Shown here: piece by piece, positions 8,901 through 15,646 of the stretch
Numbering within the stretch: position 1 is the first letter of the stretch
Layout: each line of letters starts with the position of its first letter
Assembly: GCA_020860515.1 (NCBI GenBank)
Contig: JAJBUG010000054.1
Span: 1-40,525, forward strand
Reading direction: 5' to 3'
Length of the DNA stretch: 40,525 nt
DNA from: Bacteroidales bacterium
GTDB taxonomy: Bacteria > Bacteroidota > Bacteroidia > Bacteroidales > Muribaculaceae
Notes under the pieces: generated by a model
Told to the model about the DNA's origin: nothing
The model's input: only the letters and a program-made list of their open reading frames with translations
Databases searched by the model: none
Position numbers and translations under genes: made by a program

Positions 8901-9327
8901 AGCCGCCGTCGTATTCCCAAACATTGTAGGATCCATAGATATTTTCATCGCTCACTTCGGAGAAAGCTGAAGGCAAGGTCAGCGATTGGTCGCCAAAGTA
9001 TAGTTCGATAGGCAGAGGCGTGTCCTTGTACAACACAGCATCCTCTAAGTAATAAAAGGAATAAAGCCCGCAAGCATTAGCTTCCAGCTTGTAAAGCCCC
9101 GTTTCAAGGCCTTGGAGTTCCTGATAGCAGTCCCAAGAATAATAGTTGTTATAGGCAAATGGAGAGCCTTGGTTTCCACGGTAGTAGCCCCCATTCCAGC
9201 CGCCATAGTCCGAAAAGTCAGGATTGGTCAGCAGGTTCTGGGCCTGCTCAGAGGATTGGCCCATAGCTCCCTGGATGCTTAGGGCCATAGCCGCAAGGGC
9301 TGTGATGACGATGGGTTTGTGTTTCAT
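5926..9327 (-). CDS. large secreted BspA-like leucine-rich repeat protein
   Basis: 1133 residues, exported (signal peptide to about residue 23). After it lies a galactose-binding-like beta domain (about 30-205; LLTNPDFSDYGGWNGGYY). Next is a helical FIVAR-type segment (about 220-340, rich in Ala, Glu and Lys). About 345-660 are BspA-type LRR_5 repeats with the pattern IGDDAFxxCxxLxxVxLPxxL. A C-terminal beta-rich region follows, ending in a short sorting tail (DDDAIYTISGIKVENPTAPG, then VYIKNNKKVIIK). Family members are surface adhesins or carbohydrate-binding proteins; the ligand is unknown. It is the first gene of a two-gene unit with the InlB-repeat protein, and three 12-bp repeats lie 46-81 bp upstream of its start. 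Confidence 0.85.
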   Translation of the reverse strand: MKHKPIVITALAAMALSIQGAMGQSSEQAQNLLTNPDFSDYGGWNGGYYRGNQGSPFAYNNYYSWDCYQELQGLETGLYKLEANACGLYSFYYLEDAVLYKDTPLPIELYFGDQSLTLPSAFSEVSDENIYGSYNVWEYDGGYVCRDVYAIGQAFAKDMFKNEMWVFYDAAENNSVKVGVKCTVEYYTELWGAWTNMSLTQVTEEILDQFCSSLIEEAEGSLDHPQYKEQRDELIQIIDKIKDCTDYREKSELYIAAKKLWEKVEESIALYENLNEAIEQLKEAIDNASADVDAEVLTKAKDVLAKAEAAYAEGSYDNAHVDEAVTEVKAMVEYLGFKTVVVDVVIPGTLGDLILEQVENFSDVQILKVSGTLNSKDIYNIENRLTDLRVVDMSALNMTELPNNLFYMRSLLQSVKLPAKLQSIGAGAFYECNILNTVEFPATLQSIGDDAFRECDNIREVILPEGLCSLGQNAFYGLDRNQRVKLPSTLTALAENAFYYNPALECVEFSEGLVTINRQAFHRCTTLDNVVLPSTVTTIEFGAFANDDALSTIVLNEGISTIGDKAFSYCTSLKEITLPSTLVMAAYTPFSYCSSLKDVTSLAFEPPYITTQFNSGCSMDDCTLYVPQIATNNYKQTDYWDQFPSIIGIDYMPETIVIHNETFISTNKYVSDFHPNLYLIKQSIDYGITEYGQLSVAGDGTLNLRKFETYWNPYGKGIYWLTDAIVTYASLINYTEITAEEVSVRVDTPAWRWTFMSLPFDANLADIETVLDGATSYAIRTYDCQKRAEGELDQTWVKLEAEDIIPAGQGFIIQASRYADGYNQDYSGFRFHAIDNPALQNIFISNNATVTLKEYPSEKAENCNWNFLGNPYPCYFDTRFLDFTAPITIWNPIYSIYGAISPIDDDYVLDPGEAFFVQKPSAVDAIVFDAEGRQMTNVARTLEVPTKVYGNNKAERTIFNFIISGQECQDQTRLVINDLASVGYEPERDAAKFMSPVEASAQMWTVAAEVAYAINERPLVDGVIDLAINIGEEGNYQIYLKDEIEGWIVEIEDLLEGSIEELTATHSYSFTSKATKAENRFRLHIYRIGLGISSVESDCHSDDDAIYTISGIKVENPTAPGVYIKNNKKVIIK

Positions 9328-9372
9328 TTTTTGAATGTTGTTAAGTTATAGTTCTTGACATTAAGGGTTCTC

Positions 9373-9408
9373 TTTGTCAATGGGTTTGTCAACGAGTTTG
9401 TCGATGGA
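9373..9408 (-). repeat. three 12-bp direct repeats upstream of the BspA-like gene
   Basis: On the plus strand TTTGTCAA(YGRG) occurs at 9373, 9385 and 9397 with a 12-bp period, the third copy ending TTTGTCGA. They lie upstream of the minus-strand start at 9327 and may be operator half-sites. No clear TAnnTTTG box is visible for that gene. Confidence 0.5.
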
Positions 9409-9470
9409 AATCAGATTTAGGACGGCAATTTACACAATTTTTTTCATTTCACCAAATATTTTAACATAAA

Positions 9471-9508
9471 AAATGGCGAAACCAATTTATTGGTTTCACC
9501 ATTTTTTT
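9471..9508 (-). terminator. terminator of the sugar transporter gene
   Basis: AAATGGCGAAACCAAT (9471-9486) pairs with ATTGGTTTCACCATTT (9489-9504) with one mismatch. It is flanked by an A-run on the left and a T-run on the right, so it can act in both directions. It lies 16 bp past the transporter stop on the minus strand. Confidence 0.8.
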
Positions 9509-9523
9509 GATGTTGTGTATCGA

Positions 9524-10894
9524 TTAGAGAGAATCGCGTACGTCGTCGATAGGTGTTTCTTCCTCCACGGGAATGTCCTTGTTGACATTCTTGCAACCTA
9601 CGAGGCTGTAGAAGAGCAGATAGCCAAGCATGCCCACAATCAGCCAGTAGCTGGCGATGTAGCCTGCATTGTTGCTGATCACCTGCTGGATCAGAGGCAT
9701 GATACCACCGCCGACTACCATCATCATGAAGATGCCAGATGCCTGGGCTGTGTACTTGCCAAGACCCTCAACTGCCAGGTTGAAGATACCGCCCCACATT
9801 ACCGAGGTGCAGAGGCCGCAGATTACCAGCAGGTAAGCGCTTACAGGCACTTCGGCACCGCCTTCGTAAATGAACTCAGGCACAGGCAGGGTGGATGTCT
9901 TGGGAATGAAGATTGCAGCCATCACCAAGCCGATAGCCACGGCTGATACAGTGATTAACTGGGTGCGGGTGCTGACTACGCCGCTGATGATCGAACTCAT
10001 GAATCGACCGCAGAGCATGAGCAGCCAGTAAATAGCCACGATGGCGCCGCCGATTGCCGAAGCCTCGCCGATGATGCCAGCTCCCTTGGGACCTTGGTCA
10101 GCCAGATAGAAGTTAAGGGTGCCAGGGATGCCGATCTCGATACCTACGTAGAAGAAGATACCAACCACGCCAAGTACGCAGTGGCGGAAGTTCCAAGGCG
10201 AGTGGCTGTATTTAACCTGCTTTTCACCTTTCTTGCGAAGGTTGGGTTCGGGCACGTCAACGAATGAAATAACTACGAAAGCGAGTGCGAATACGCCCAT
10301 GCCAATCCAGAGCAGGGGAGCCACATTCGACATTGAGGTAGCGGGGGTAAGAGCGCCTACCATTGCACCAACGAGGAACGGTGTCAAGGTGCCAGAGAGT
10401 GAGTTGAGGCTGCCGCCGACTTGAATCAGCTGGTTGCCACGGTTGCCGCCGCCGCCCAGGAGGTTGAGCATGGGGTTAACCACGGTGTTGAGCATGCATA
10501 CTGAGAAACCGCAAATGAATGCGCCTAACAGATATACGATGAAGTTGAAGGGCACGGTGGCGTCGGGGTCAGCGCCTACGACGCTCGAAAGCCACTGCAC
10601 GAAGAGGCCCACGATGCCTACGCCCATTGCCCAGAGGGCAGTCTTCTTATATCCGATTTTTACGAGCAGATTGCCGGCTGGGATTCCCATGAATAGGTAA
10701 GCGGCGAAGTTCATCATGTTACCCATCATACCGAGCACGGCATTTCCCTCGAAGCGGTATCCCCAGATTGTGCCGAAGGGTGCCGCCATGTTGGTCACGA
10801 ATGAGATCATCGCGAAAAGGAAGCACATCGCTATGATCGCAATCCAATTGGTGGATTTTGTCTTTGTTTGTTCCATGGTTAAAGCATTTTCCAT
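9524..10894 (-). CDS. FucP/GluP-type sugar:H+ symporter (MFS, FHS family)
   Basis: A 456-residue inner-membrane permease with about 12 hydrophobic segments. The family signature is visible in the N-terminal half (FLFAMISFVTNMAAPFGTIW, then AAYLFMGIPAGNLL and IGYKKTALWAMGVG). The conserved mid-region NTVVNPMLNLLGGGGNRGNQ (about 135-155) is typical of fucose/glucose/galactose symporters. It probably imports a monosaccharide, but the substrate cannot be read from the sequence. Translation could begin at Met1 or at Met7 (MEQTKTK); no decisive signal is seen. It is monocistronic, with its own terminator downstream. A small hairpin separates it from yggS upstream. Confidence 0.85.
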   Translation of the reverse strand: MENALTMEQTKTKSTNWIAIIAMCFLFAMISFVTNMAAPFGTIWGYRFEGNAVLGMMGNMMNFAAYLFMGIPAGNLLVKIGYKKTALWAMGVGIVGLFVQWLSSVVGADPDATVPFNFIVYLLGAFICGFSVCMLNTVVNPMLNLLGGGGNRGNQLIQVGGSLNSLSGTLTPFLVGAMVGALTPATSMSNVAPLLWIGMGVFALAFVVISFVDVPEPNLRKKGEKQVKYSHSPWNFRHCVLGVVGIFFYVGIEIGIPGTLNFYLADQGPKGAGIIGEASAIGGAIVAIYWLLMLCGRFMSSIISGVVSTRTQLITVSAVAIGLVMAAIFIPKTSTLPVPEFIYEGGAEVPVSAYLLVICGLCTSVMWGGIFNLAVEGLGKYTAQASGIFMMMVVGGGIMPLIQQVISNNAGYIASYWLIVGMLGYLLFYSLVGCKNVNKDIPVEEETPIDDVRDSL

Positions 10895-10953
10895 TGGTTT
10901 TAAAATGATTGATTTTATTTCTGTTTTTTATCGATTTAGGATTTCCTGAGTAA

Positions 10954-10971
10954 CCAAAGCTGACGCTTTGG
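10954..10971 (-). terminator. small hairpin after the yggS gene
   Basis: CCAAAGC (10954-10960) and GCTTTGG (10965-10971) form a 7-bp stem with a 4-nt loop. It could terminate yggS transcription on the minus strand, but there is no T-run, so the call is weak. At 11014-11035 there are short TTATTCA/TTATACA-like repeats. Confidence 0.35.
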
Positions 10972-11030
10972 GCACCCCAGCCTCCGAGAAGCGGATATCG
11001 GGGATGGCATTATTCATTATACATTATTCA

Positions 11031-11696
11031 TTAATATTGTCTTGGGCCGAAAATCAGGGTGCCGATGCGCACCAGGGTGCTGCCCTCGGCTATGGCCAGC
11101 GGGTAATCGTCGCTCATGCCCATCGACAGCACGTCGAATCCCTCCAGGTCGGGAGCTATCTCCAGGCAGCGGCGCTTGCACTCGGCTATGGCTTGGAAGT
11201 CGGCCTTTACGCGCTCGGTGTCGTCGGTATTGGTGGCCATGCCCATGATGCCGCATATATGGGTGGCCTTAAGGGCTTCGAAGCGGCGTTCGCGCATGAA
11301 GTCGTAGAGCTCCTCGGGCAGGAAGCCGAACTTGGTTTCCTCCTGGGCCACATGCACCTGCAGCAGTACGCGGCTCACCACGCCAGCCTTTTCGCTCTCA
11401 TGGTCGATAAGGTCGAGCAGGCGCTGGCTGTCAATGCTCTCGATCATCGCCACTTTTCCGATTAGGGGTCGCACCTTGTTGGTCTGCAGATGGCCGATGA
11501 AATGCCAGCGCACGTCGGCTGGCATCTGCGGAATCTTGGCAAGCAACTCCTGTTGGCGGTTTTCGCCGAAGATTCGCTGGCCAGCATTGTAAGCCTCCAT
11601 GAGCTGCTCCACCGGGTGGAACTTGCTCACAGCCACAATCTCAACGCCCTCGGGCATTGAGGCATGCAACTCTTTTACTCTTTCTGCGATTGACAT
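11031..11696 (-). CDS. yggS: YggS/PROSC-family pyridoxal phosphate homeostasis protein
   Basis: A 221-residue cytosolic protein with the fold-type III PLP barrel of the YggS family, which buffers PLP and affects amino-acid and vitamin B6 balance. The PLP lysine is in VAVSKFHP (Lys25). Other family blocks are FGENRQQELLAKIP, WHFIGHLQTNK, the GIMGMA strand, LSMGMSDDYPLAI and the terminal RIGTLIFGPR. Length is normal for the family. The ATG shares one base with the stop of the upstream DUF4494 gene (TAATG), so translation is probably coupled. Confidence 0.93.
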   Translation of the reverse strand: MSIAERVKELHASMPEGVEIVAVSKFHPVEQLMEAYNAGQRIFGENRQQELLAKIPQMPADVRWHFIGHLQTNKVRPLIGKVAMIESIDSQRLLDLIDHESEKAGVVSRVLLQVHVAQEETKFGFLPEELYDFMRERRFEALKATHICGIMGMATNTDDTERVKADFQAIAECKRRCLEIAPDLEGFDVLSMGMSDDYPLAIAEGSTLVRIGTLIFGPRQY

Positions 11697-12166
11697 TATT
11701 CTTGCTTTTGGGCTAAGGTGTTTTCGGCAGCGTAAACGTCGAGTATTTGTGTTTCGTTGATTTGGGCTATGTCATAGTCGGCCAGGGTGCCCTTCATGCA
11801 CTCCTGGAATTGCTTGAGCGCGCCTTCGAAGTCGTTGGCTTGCACCAGGGTCAGCACCGCCACTTTCTTCTCCACCGGGGGCTTGCCCAGCGCTGCCGGC
11901 TTCTCGTCAATGGTGGTTATGAGCCATTTTACCAAATAATACTTGTCGGCATTGTCATCGAAAAAGATTTCTTGAATTTTGGTGCGTTTTACGGCGTTAA
12001 TTGAGAATTCGCCTGATATGTATGGCTTGCGCTCCTTGATGATGCGCGTCTCTGCTTCGGTGAACGACAGGGCGTCGATCAAAAAGGTCTCAGTGACTTT
12101 TTTCACCGAGGTGCCGTTCTCCTGCAGCTTGTCGTAGCGAACTTTACATTCAAACCAGTTTGCCAT
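11696..12166 (-). CDS. DUF4494-family protein
   Basis: A 156-residue soluble protein matching the Bacteroidetes DUF4494 family in memory: start MANWFECKVRYDKLQENG, then VTETFLIDALSFTEAETRI and YYLVKWLITTIDEKPA. Its function is unknown. The reading frame is open up to 12349, but the Met at 12164-12166 starts the conserved part; the upstream extension is AT-rich and implausible. Its stop overlaps the yggS start by one base, and the pair likely shares a transcript. A TACCTTTG box (12206-12213, minus strand) precedes it. Confidence 0.8.
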   Translation of the reverse strand: MANWFECKVRYDKLQENGTSVKKVTETFLIDALSFTEAETRIIKERKPYISGEFSINAVKRTKIQEIFFDDNADKYYLVKWLITTIDEKPAALGKPPVEKKVAVLTLVQANDFEGALKQFQECMKGTLADYDIAQINETQILDVYAAENTLAQKQE

Positions 12167-12205
12167 TTCCTTATCTTGAAATATAGTATGATTGTTATTA
12201 TTTAG

Positions 12206-12213
12206 CAAAGGTA
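12206..12213 (-). promoter_or_regulatory. -7 box of the DUF4494-yggS operon
   Basis: The minus strand reads TACCTTTG, followed by C, about 40 bp before the ATG. No clear TTTG was found 19-21 bp upstream. Confidence 0.5.
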
Positions 12214-12246
12214 GCAAAAAGATTTCAATTACTCGATTTTTTTTGA

Positions 12247-12254
12247 TAACTTTG
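12247..12254 (+). promoter_or_regulatory. -7 box of the LytM-like gene
   Basis: TAACTTTG followed by CAC, about 105 bp before the start at 12359. It is arranged divergently from the DUF4494 box, and the -33 element is unclear. Confidence 0.5.
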
Positions 12255-12358
12255 CACAATTTATTGCTTTGTGTGATAAATTTGAAGAAAATAAGATAAA
12301 TCCGTGGCACCACAAATGCCACTGCTAAAACGATACGACACTGAAACACTATTTGCGA

Positions 12359-13225
12359 ATGATAGGGGCGAGGCTAAAGCCTCGGTGGAGCCACACTGCC
12401 AATGGCGACTTCGTGCGGCGCCAGCGCTACGACATCTCCGTGACCAACACTGCCAGCCAGCAGCAGGTGTTCGGGATGCGTGGTCGCCGCTGGGGTCTGC
12501 TTACGTGCGCCGTGGGCCTGTTTCTGGCTATAGGCGGATTGTGGCTGATACTCTTTATCTACACGCCGATGCGCAATATCTTGCCAGTGAAGATGCAGAG
12601 CGATTTGCGCAACGAATATGTGCAGCTCAACCATCGCCTTGGCGATGTGGCCGATGCGGCGCGCATCAACCAGCAATATCTCGACAACGTATGGGCAATC
12701 CTGCGGGATTCGGTGCCTCCGCAGGAAGTTACCCTCGACCAGGCCTCCGAGCTTGAGATAGTGCCTCTGGATTCGCTGCTCGAGGCAAGCGCGCGCGAGC
12801 GCAGCTTTGTGGCGCGGTTCGAGAACGCCGAACGATTCAATGTGTCGGTGCTTTCGCCCTTGGCTGCTGATGGGATGACGTTTTATCCACCTGTGATGGG
12901 CGTGGCCACCGAAGAGAAAGTCAACGATTCAGGTATCCCTTATATCCAGGCCACCCCAGCAAAGAGTTCGCCTATCTCTGCGGTGTACCGTGGCACTGTG
13001 CTCAACACATATTTCACCACTGGCAAGGGAATTACCGTGGTGATACAGCATCCCAATGATTTTGTAAGCGAATATTCGGGCTTGGCCGACTGCTTCGTGA
13101 GCCGAGGCGACAAAGTGGTGGCAGGCACTCGCATAGGCATCGCCCAAGAAAACCGTTACCCATTCCTCTTCGAGCTTTGGCACAGCGGCTCGCCCCTCTC
13201 TCCCCGCGACTACATCCTATTTTAA
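12359..13225 (+). CDS. membrane-anchored, degenerate LytM/M23-like protein
   Basis: 288 residues from ATG at 12359 (a TTG two codons earlier is possible). There is a basic N-terminus, one membrane segment (about 45-68, LLTCAVGLFLAIGGLWLILF), a coiled-coil-like stretch (about 78-105) and a C-terminal LytM-like beta domain (about 195-288). In this domain ISAVYRGTVLNTYFTTGKG and FVSRGDKVVAGTRIG follow the M23 fold. The HxxxD and HxH zinc ligands are absent; only FELWHSG remains in place of the last strand. It may be a non-catalytic activator or scaffold at the cell wall, as known for some LytM proteins. A weak hairpin TTAGGAG/CTCCTAA (13244-13265) follows. Confidence 0.7.
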   Translation: MIGARLKPRWSHTANGDFVRRQRYDISVTNTASQQQVFGMRGRRWGLLTCAVGLFLAIGGLWLILFIYTPMRNILPVKMQSDLRNEYVQLNHRLGDVADAARINQQYLDNVWAILRDSVPPQEVTLDQASELEIVPLDSLLEASARERSFVARFENAERFNVSVLSPLAADGMTFYPPVMGVATEEKVNDSGIPYIQATPAKSSPISAVYRGTVLNTYFTTGKGITVVIQHPNDFVSEYSGLADCFVSRGDKVVAGTRIGIAQENRYPFLFELWHSGSPLSPRDYILF

Positions 13226-13330
13226 TCTCCCGAGCAACTGTATTTAGGAGCCCCATCTCTCCTAATGCAAATCTATTTCGGAGCGGCGGGCCAGTGACCT
13301 GCTGCCCATCCGGATGGGTAGCACAACAAA

Positions 13331-13354
13331 AAAGCCTCCCATCGAGGAGGCTTT
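13331..13354 (-). terminator. terminator after tRNA-Phe
   Basis: AAAGCCTCC (13331-13339) pairs with GGAGGCTTT (13346-13354) around a 6-nt loop, with A-runs and T-runs outside. It lies 4 bp beyond the tRNA 3' end on the minus strand. Confidence 0.8.
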
Positions 13355-13358
13355 TCTG

Positions 13359-13431
13359 TGGTGTCACCAGGAATCGAACCGGGGACACAAGGATTTTCAG
13401 TCCTTTGCTCTACCATCTGAGCTATGACACC
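13359..13431 (-). tRNA. tRNA-Phe (anticodon GAA)
   Basis: A 73-nt cloverleaf on the minus strand. The acceptor stem is GGTGTCA/TGACACC with discriminator A, and the D-arm GCTC..GAGC carries AGATGGTA. The anticodon arm reads AGGACTGAAAATCCT with GAA, and the T-arm contains GGTTCGATTCC. The CCA end is not encoded. It is expressed from a consensus promoter just upstream and ended by a strong hairpin, as a single tRNA gene. Confidence 0.97.
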
Positions 13432-13452
13432 ATCGTTGTTGTTTTTGCACTG

Positions 13453-13484
13453 CAAAGTTACGAACTATTTTTGGAATGACCAAA
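13453..13484 (-). promoter_or_regulatory. promoter of tRNA-Phe
   Basis: On the minus strand TTTG (13481-13484) is followed after 20 bp by TAACTTTG (13453-13460), the full Bacteroidetes consensus. The predicted start is about 15 nt before the mature tRNA. Confidence 0.8.
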
Positions 13485-13722
13485 TTTTTTCGACAAATTT
13501 TTTTAATAATTTGTGATTCATGGATTATTTAACAGACAATCAATAAGTTATAAAATACGATTTTGGAGGTACCGATTGTTAAATTCTTAGTGAGTAGAAT
13601 AAAGAATTTCAACATACTCAGGCTTGGGTGGGATAATCCTCAGAACTTGTTACGGTAAGTCAATTACTTAAAATATGTTAAAAATTTAAGTTGTTGAGTA
13701 TCGATTTTTCAAATTTTTTGAG
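13485..13722. other. AT-rich intergenic stretch without recognised feature
   Basis: About 240 bp between the tRNA promoter and the next gene's -7 box. No ORF, strong hairpin or second promoter was recognised; a GC-richer island lies around 13618-13655. Confidence 0.5.
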
Positions 13723-13730
13723 TAATTTTG
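13723..13730 (+). promoter_or_regulatory. -7 box of the 103-residue protein gene
   Basis: TAATTTTG lies 21 bp before the ATG at 13752. No convincing -33 TTTG is seen at the usual distance. Confidence 0.5.
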
Positions 13731-13751
13731 TAATGAAATTTAAATACAATT

Positions 13752-14063
13752 ATGTCAAAAATCATTGATACTCAGGTACAGAAGGCTCGTAAGATTATCG
13801 AAGGCCTTCGCAACAACCAAGAGGCTTTGGCTGCCAAGGGCCTCTCAATCGACAAGCTCGAAGATCTCGTAAAAGATGCCGACCGTGTGTTAGAGGCAAG
13901 TGCCAAAACCGAGGCTATGCGCGCTGAATGTTCAGCTCAGGTAAAGCATACAAATGCTTTGCTCGACGAGCTGAAGAAGGATTATGCCACCTATCGCAAT
14001 CTCATTCGCAACAACTATCCTCAGGAAGAGTGGATTCGCTTCGGCCTTATGGATAAGCGATAA
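13752..14063 (+). CDS. small helical hypothetical protein
   Basis: A 103-residue protein without a signal peptide or membrane segment. It is rich in Lys, Glu and Ala and looks alpha-helical or coiled-coil throughout (IDTQVQKARKIIEGLRNNQE; LLDELKKDYATYRNLIRNNY). The composition and short TSS-to-ATG distance suggest an expressed cytosolic protein. No family was recognised. It is monocistronic: a promoter box precedes it and a very strong palindrome (14077-14148) follows. Confidence 0.75.
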   Translation: MSKIIDTQVQKARKIIEGLRNNQEALAAKGLSIDKLEDLVKDADRVLEASAKTEAMRAECSAQVKHTNALLDELKKDYATYRNLIRNNYPQEEWIRFGLMDKR

Positions 14064-14076
14064 GAAGGAGGCCACA

Positions 14077-14148
14077 GAGCACATATAATAATGGCACCGA
14101 ATAATAATGGCACCGAAGCGCGCTTCGGTGCCATTATTATATGTGCTC
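14077..14148 (+). terminator. long palindrome with a tandem-duplicated left arm
   Basis: 14101-14140 is a perfect 40-bp palindrome (ATAATAATGGCACCGAAGCG and its complement). The 16-bp ATAATAATGGCACCGA at 14101-14116 is preceded by an exact copy at 14085-14100. GAGCACAT (14077-14084) pairs with ATGTGCTC (14141-14148) across the duplication. Removing one copy would leave a perfect 28-bp stem. There is no T-run, but it probably ends transcription of the preceding gene. Confidence 0.7.
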
Positions 14149-14227
14149 CTGATGACATTGGCAAAAACAAAACATAAAAATGACAAAAACACAAATAGGA
14201 AAATTTTTATAGTTGAGGGAAAAGTGC

Positions 14228-14235
14228 TAACTTTG
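14228..14235 (+). promoter_or_regulatory. -7 box of the NfeD-KdsB operon
   Basis: TAACTTTG followed by CAC lies about 70 bp before the NfeD start. A -33 TTTG at the right distance is not evident. Confidence 0.5.
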
Positions 14236-14305
14236 CACAAAGAGAATACCAAAGCCTGGGACGGCAGGTGTCAGACCGGCCGCATCCAAAAAGGAAACAT
14301 TAAAT

Positions 14306-15646
14306 ATGATAACTATGCGACGGATATTGACCCTAATGATGACTGTGGCACTCAGCTTAGCAGCATGGGCTGAAGTGCCTTTGGTGTATGTGCTCAACCT
14401 CAACGACGAGGTGGATGCCAAGATGAGGCTAATCACTCGCCGCGCCCTCAACGAGGCTGCCGACAACGACGCTCAACTGATCATAGTGCATATAAACACC
14501 TACGGCGGGGCCGTTGATGCTGCCGACTCGGTGCGCACAGCCATCCTACGCTGTCCGATTCCCACGGTCGCCTTCGTGGATCCCAATGCCGCTTCGGCTG
14601 GCAGCCTGATCACTCTGGCCTGCGACAGCGTGTACATGGCCCCTGGGTCGAGCTACGGCGCCAGCAGCGTGGTGAATGGAGCTGGCGAACCGATGCCCGA
14701 CAAATACCAAAGCTATATGAAGACCATCATGCGCGCCACCGCCGAAAGCCACGGCAAAGTGTGGAGCGAGGCCGATTCCACCTGGAAATGGCGTCGCGAC
14801 CCCAAGATAGCCGAAGCATTCGTGACTGTTGACAGCGTGCTGGCTCTTACGCCGCAGGAGGCCATCAAATGCGGCTATGCCGAGGGCATTGCCAACAGCG
14901 TTGACGAAGTGATAGCCCACCATATCGATGGCCCATACCGCACGATGCAGTACGAGCCCAATACCACCGATTATATTCTCGGATTCCTATCCAACGCCGT
15001 GGTGCGCGCCATGCTCATCACTCTGATTCTCGCTGGCATCTTCATGGAGATGAAGAGCGGCGGCATGGGCTTCGCCGGGGCTGTGGCCTTTGTGGCCGCC
15101 GTGCTGTATTTCCTGCCGATGATTGTGACAGGCACCATAGCTCCCTGGGTAATCATCCTCTTCATCGCAGGCATAGTGCTGCTTGGATTGGAATTTTTCG
15201 TCATACCAGGCTTTGGAGTTTGCGGTGTAGCTGGCATTGTGGCCATCCTGGCCTCGCTGGTCGGAGGCCTGATTGACGGCAACAGTTGGGAAGGCACGCT
15301 GGGCTCAGACATCGCCCAAGCGGTGGTCATCACTGGCGCAGGCGTGATTTTGGCAATAGCCTTGGTATGGTACCTGACCTCAAGGTACGGGCCCAAGTGC
15401 GTGCGCCGAGTGTCGGAGTTGCAGACCGAGTTGAAGGATAGCGAGGGCTACATCGGCGTGGACACCTCGCAGGCCAAATATGTGGGCCAGATTGGCCAGA
15501 CGGTGACCGACTTGCGCCCCTCGGGCAAGATTGTGATTGGCACCCGCGAGTTTGACGCGGTGTCGCTTAGCGGCTTTGTGGATGCCCACCGCGAGGTAAA
15601 AGTGGAGAAATTTGAGAACGCACAACTATATGTGAGAGTGATATGA
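14306..15646 (+). CDS. NfeD family membrane serine protease (ClpP-class, long form)
   Basis: A 446-residue protein with a signal peptide (Met1 or Met4 start), then a ClpP/SppA-like protease domain (about 24-205). Motifs are IIVHINTYGGAVDAADSVR and the serine motif NAASAGSLI (nucleophile about residue 98). Several membrane segments follow at about 225-345 (LITLILAGIFMEMKSGGMGF onward). The C-terminal soluble OB-fold NfeD domain (about 370-446) contains YVGQIGQTVTDLRPSGKIVI. Long NfeD proteins usually partner with stomatin-like proteins, but none is nearby. The gene overlaps the next one by 4 bp (ATGA), so both belong to one operon. Confidence 0.88.
   Translation: MITMRRILTLMMTVALSLAAWAEVPLVYVLNLNDEVDAKMRLITRRALNEAADNDAQLIIVHINTYGGAVDAADSVRTAILRCPIPTVAFVDPNAASAGSLITLACDSVYMAPGSSYGASSVVNGAGEPMPDKYQSYMKTIMRATAESHGKVWSEADSTWKWRRDPKIAEAFVTVDSVLALTPQEAIKCGYAEGIANSVDEVIAHHIDGPYRTMQYEPNTTDYILGFLSNAVVRAMLITLILAGIFMEMKSGGMGFAGAVAFVAAVLYFLPMIVTGTIAPWVIILFIAGIVLLGLEFFVIPGFGVCGVAGIVAILASLVGGLIDGNSWEGTLGSDIAQAVVITGAGVILAIALVWYLTSRYGPKCVRRVSELQTELKDSEGYIGVDTSQAKYVGQIGQTVTDLRPSGKIVIGTREFDAVSLSGFVDAHREVKVEKFENAQLYVRVI

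Noticed and set aside
11968..12349. Longer start for the DUF4494 protein
   Set aside because: The additional 61 residues are encoded by AT-rich promoter DNA; the family N-terminus MANWFE lies at 12166.
12304..12756. 150-residue ORF in another frame at the start of the LytM-like gene
   Set aside because: It is Arg/Ala-rich shadow coding opposite a frame with a membrane helix and LytM-like domain.
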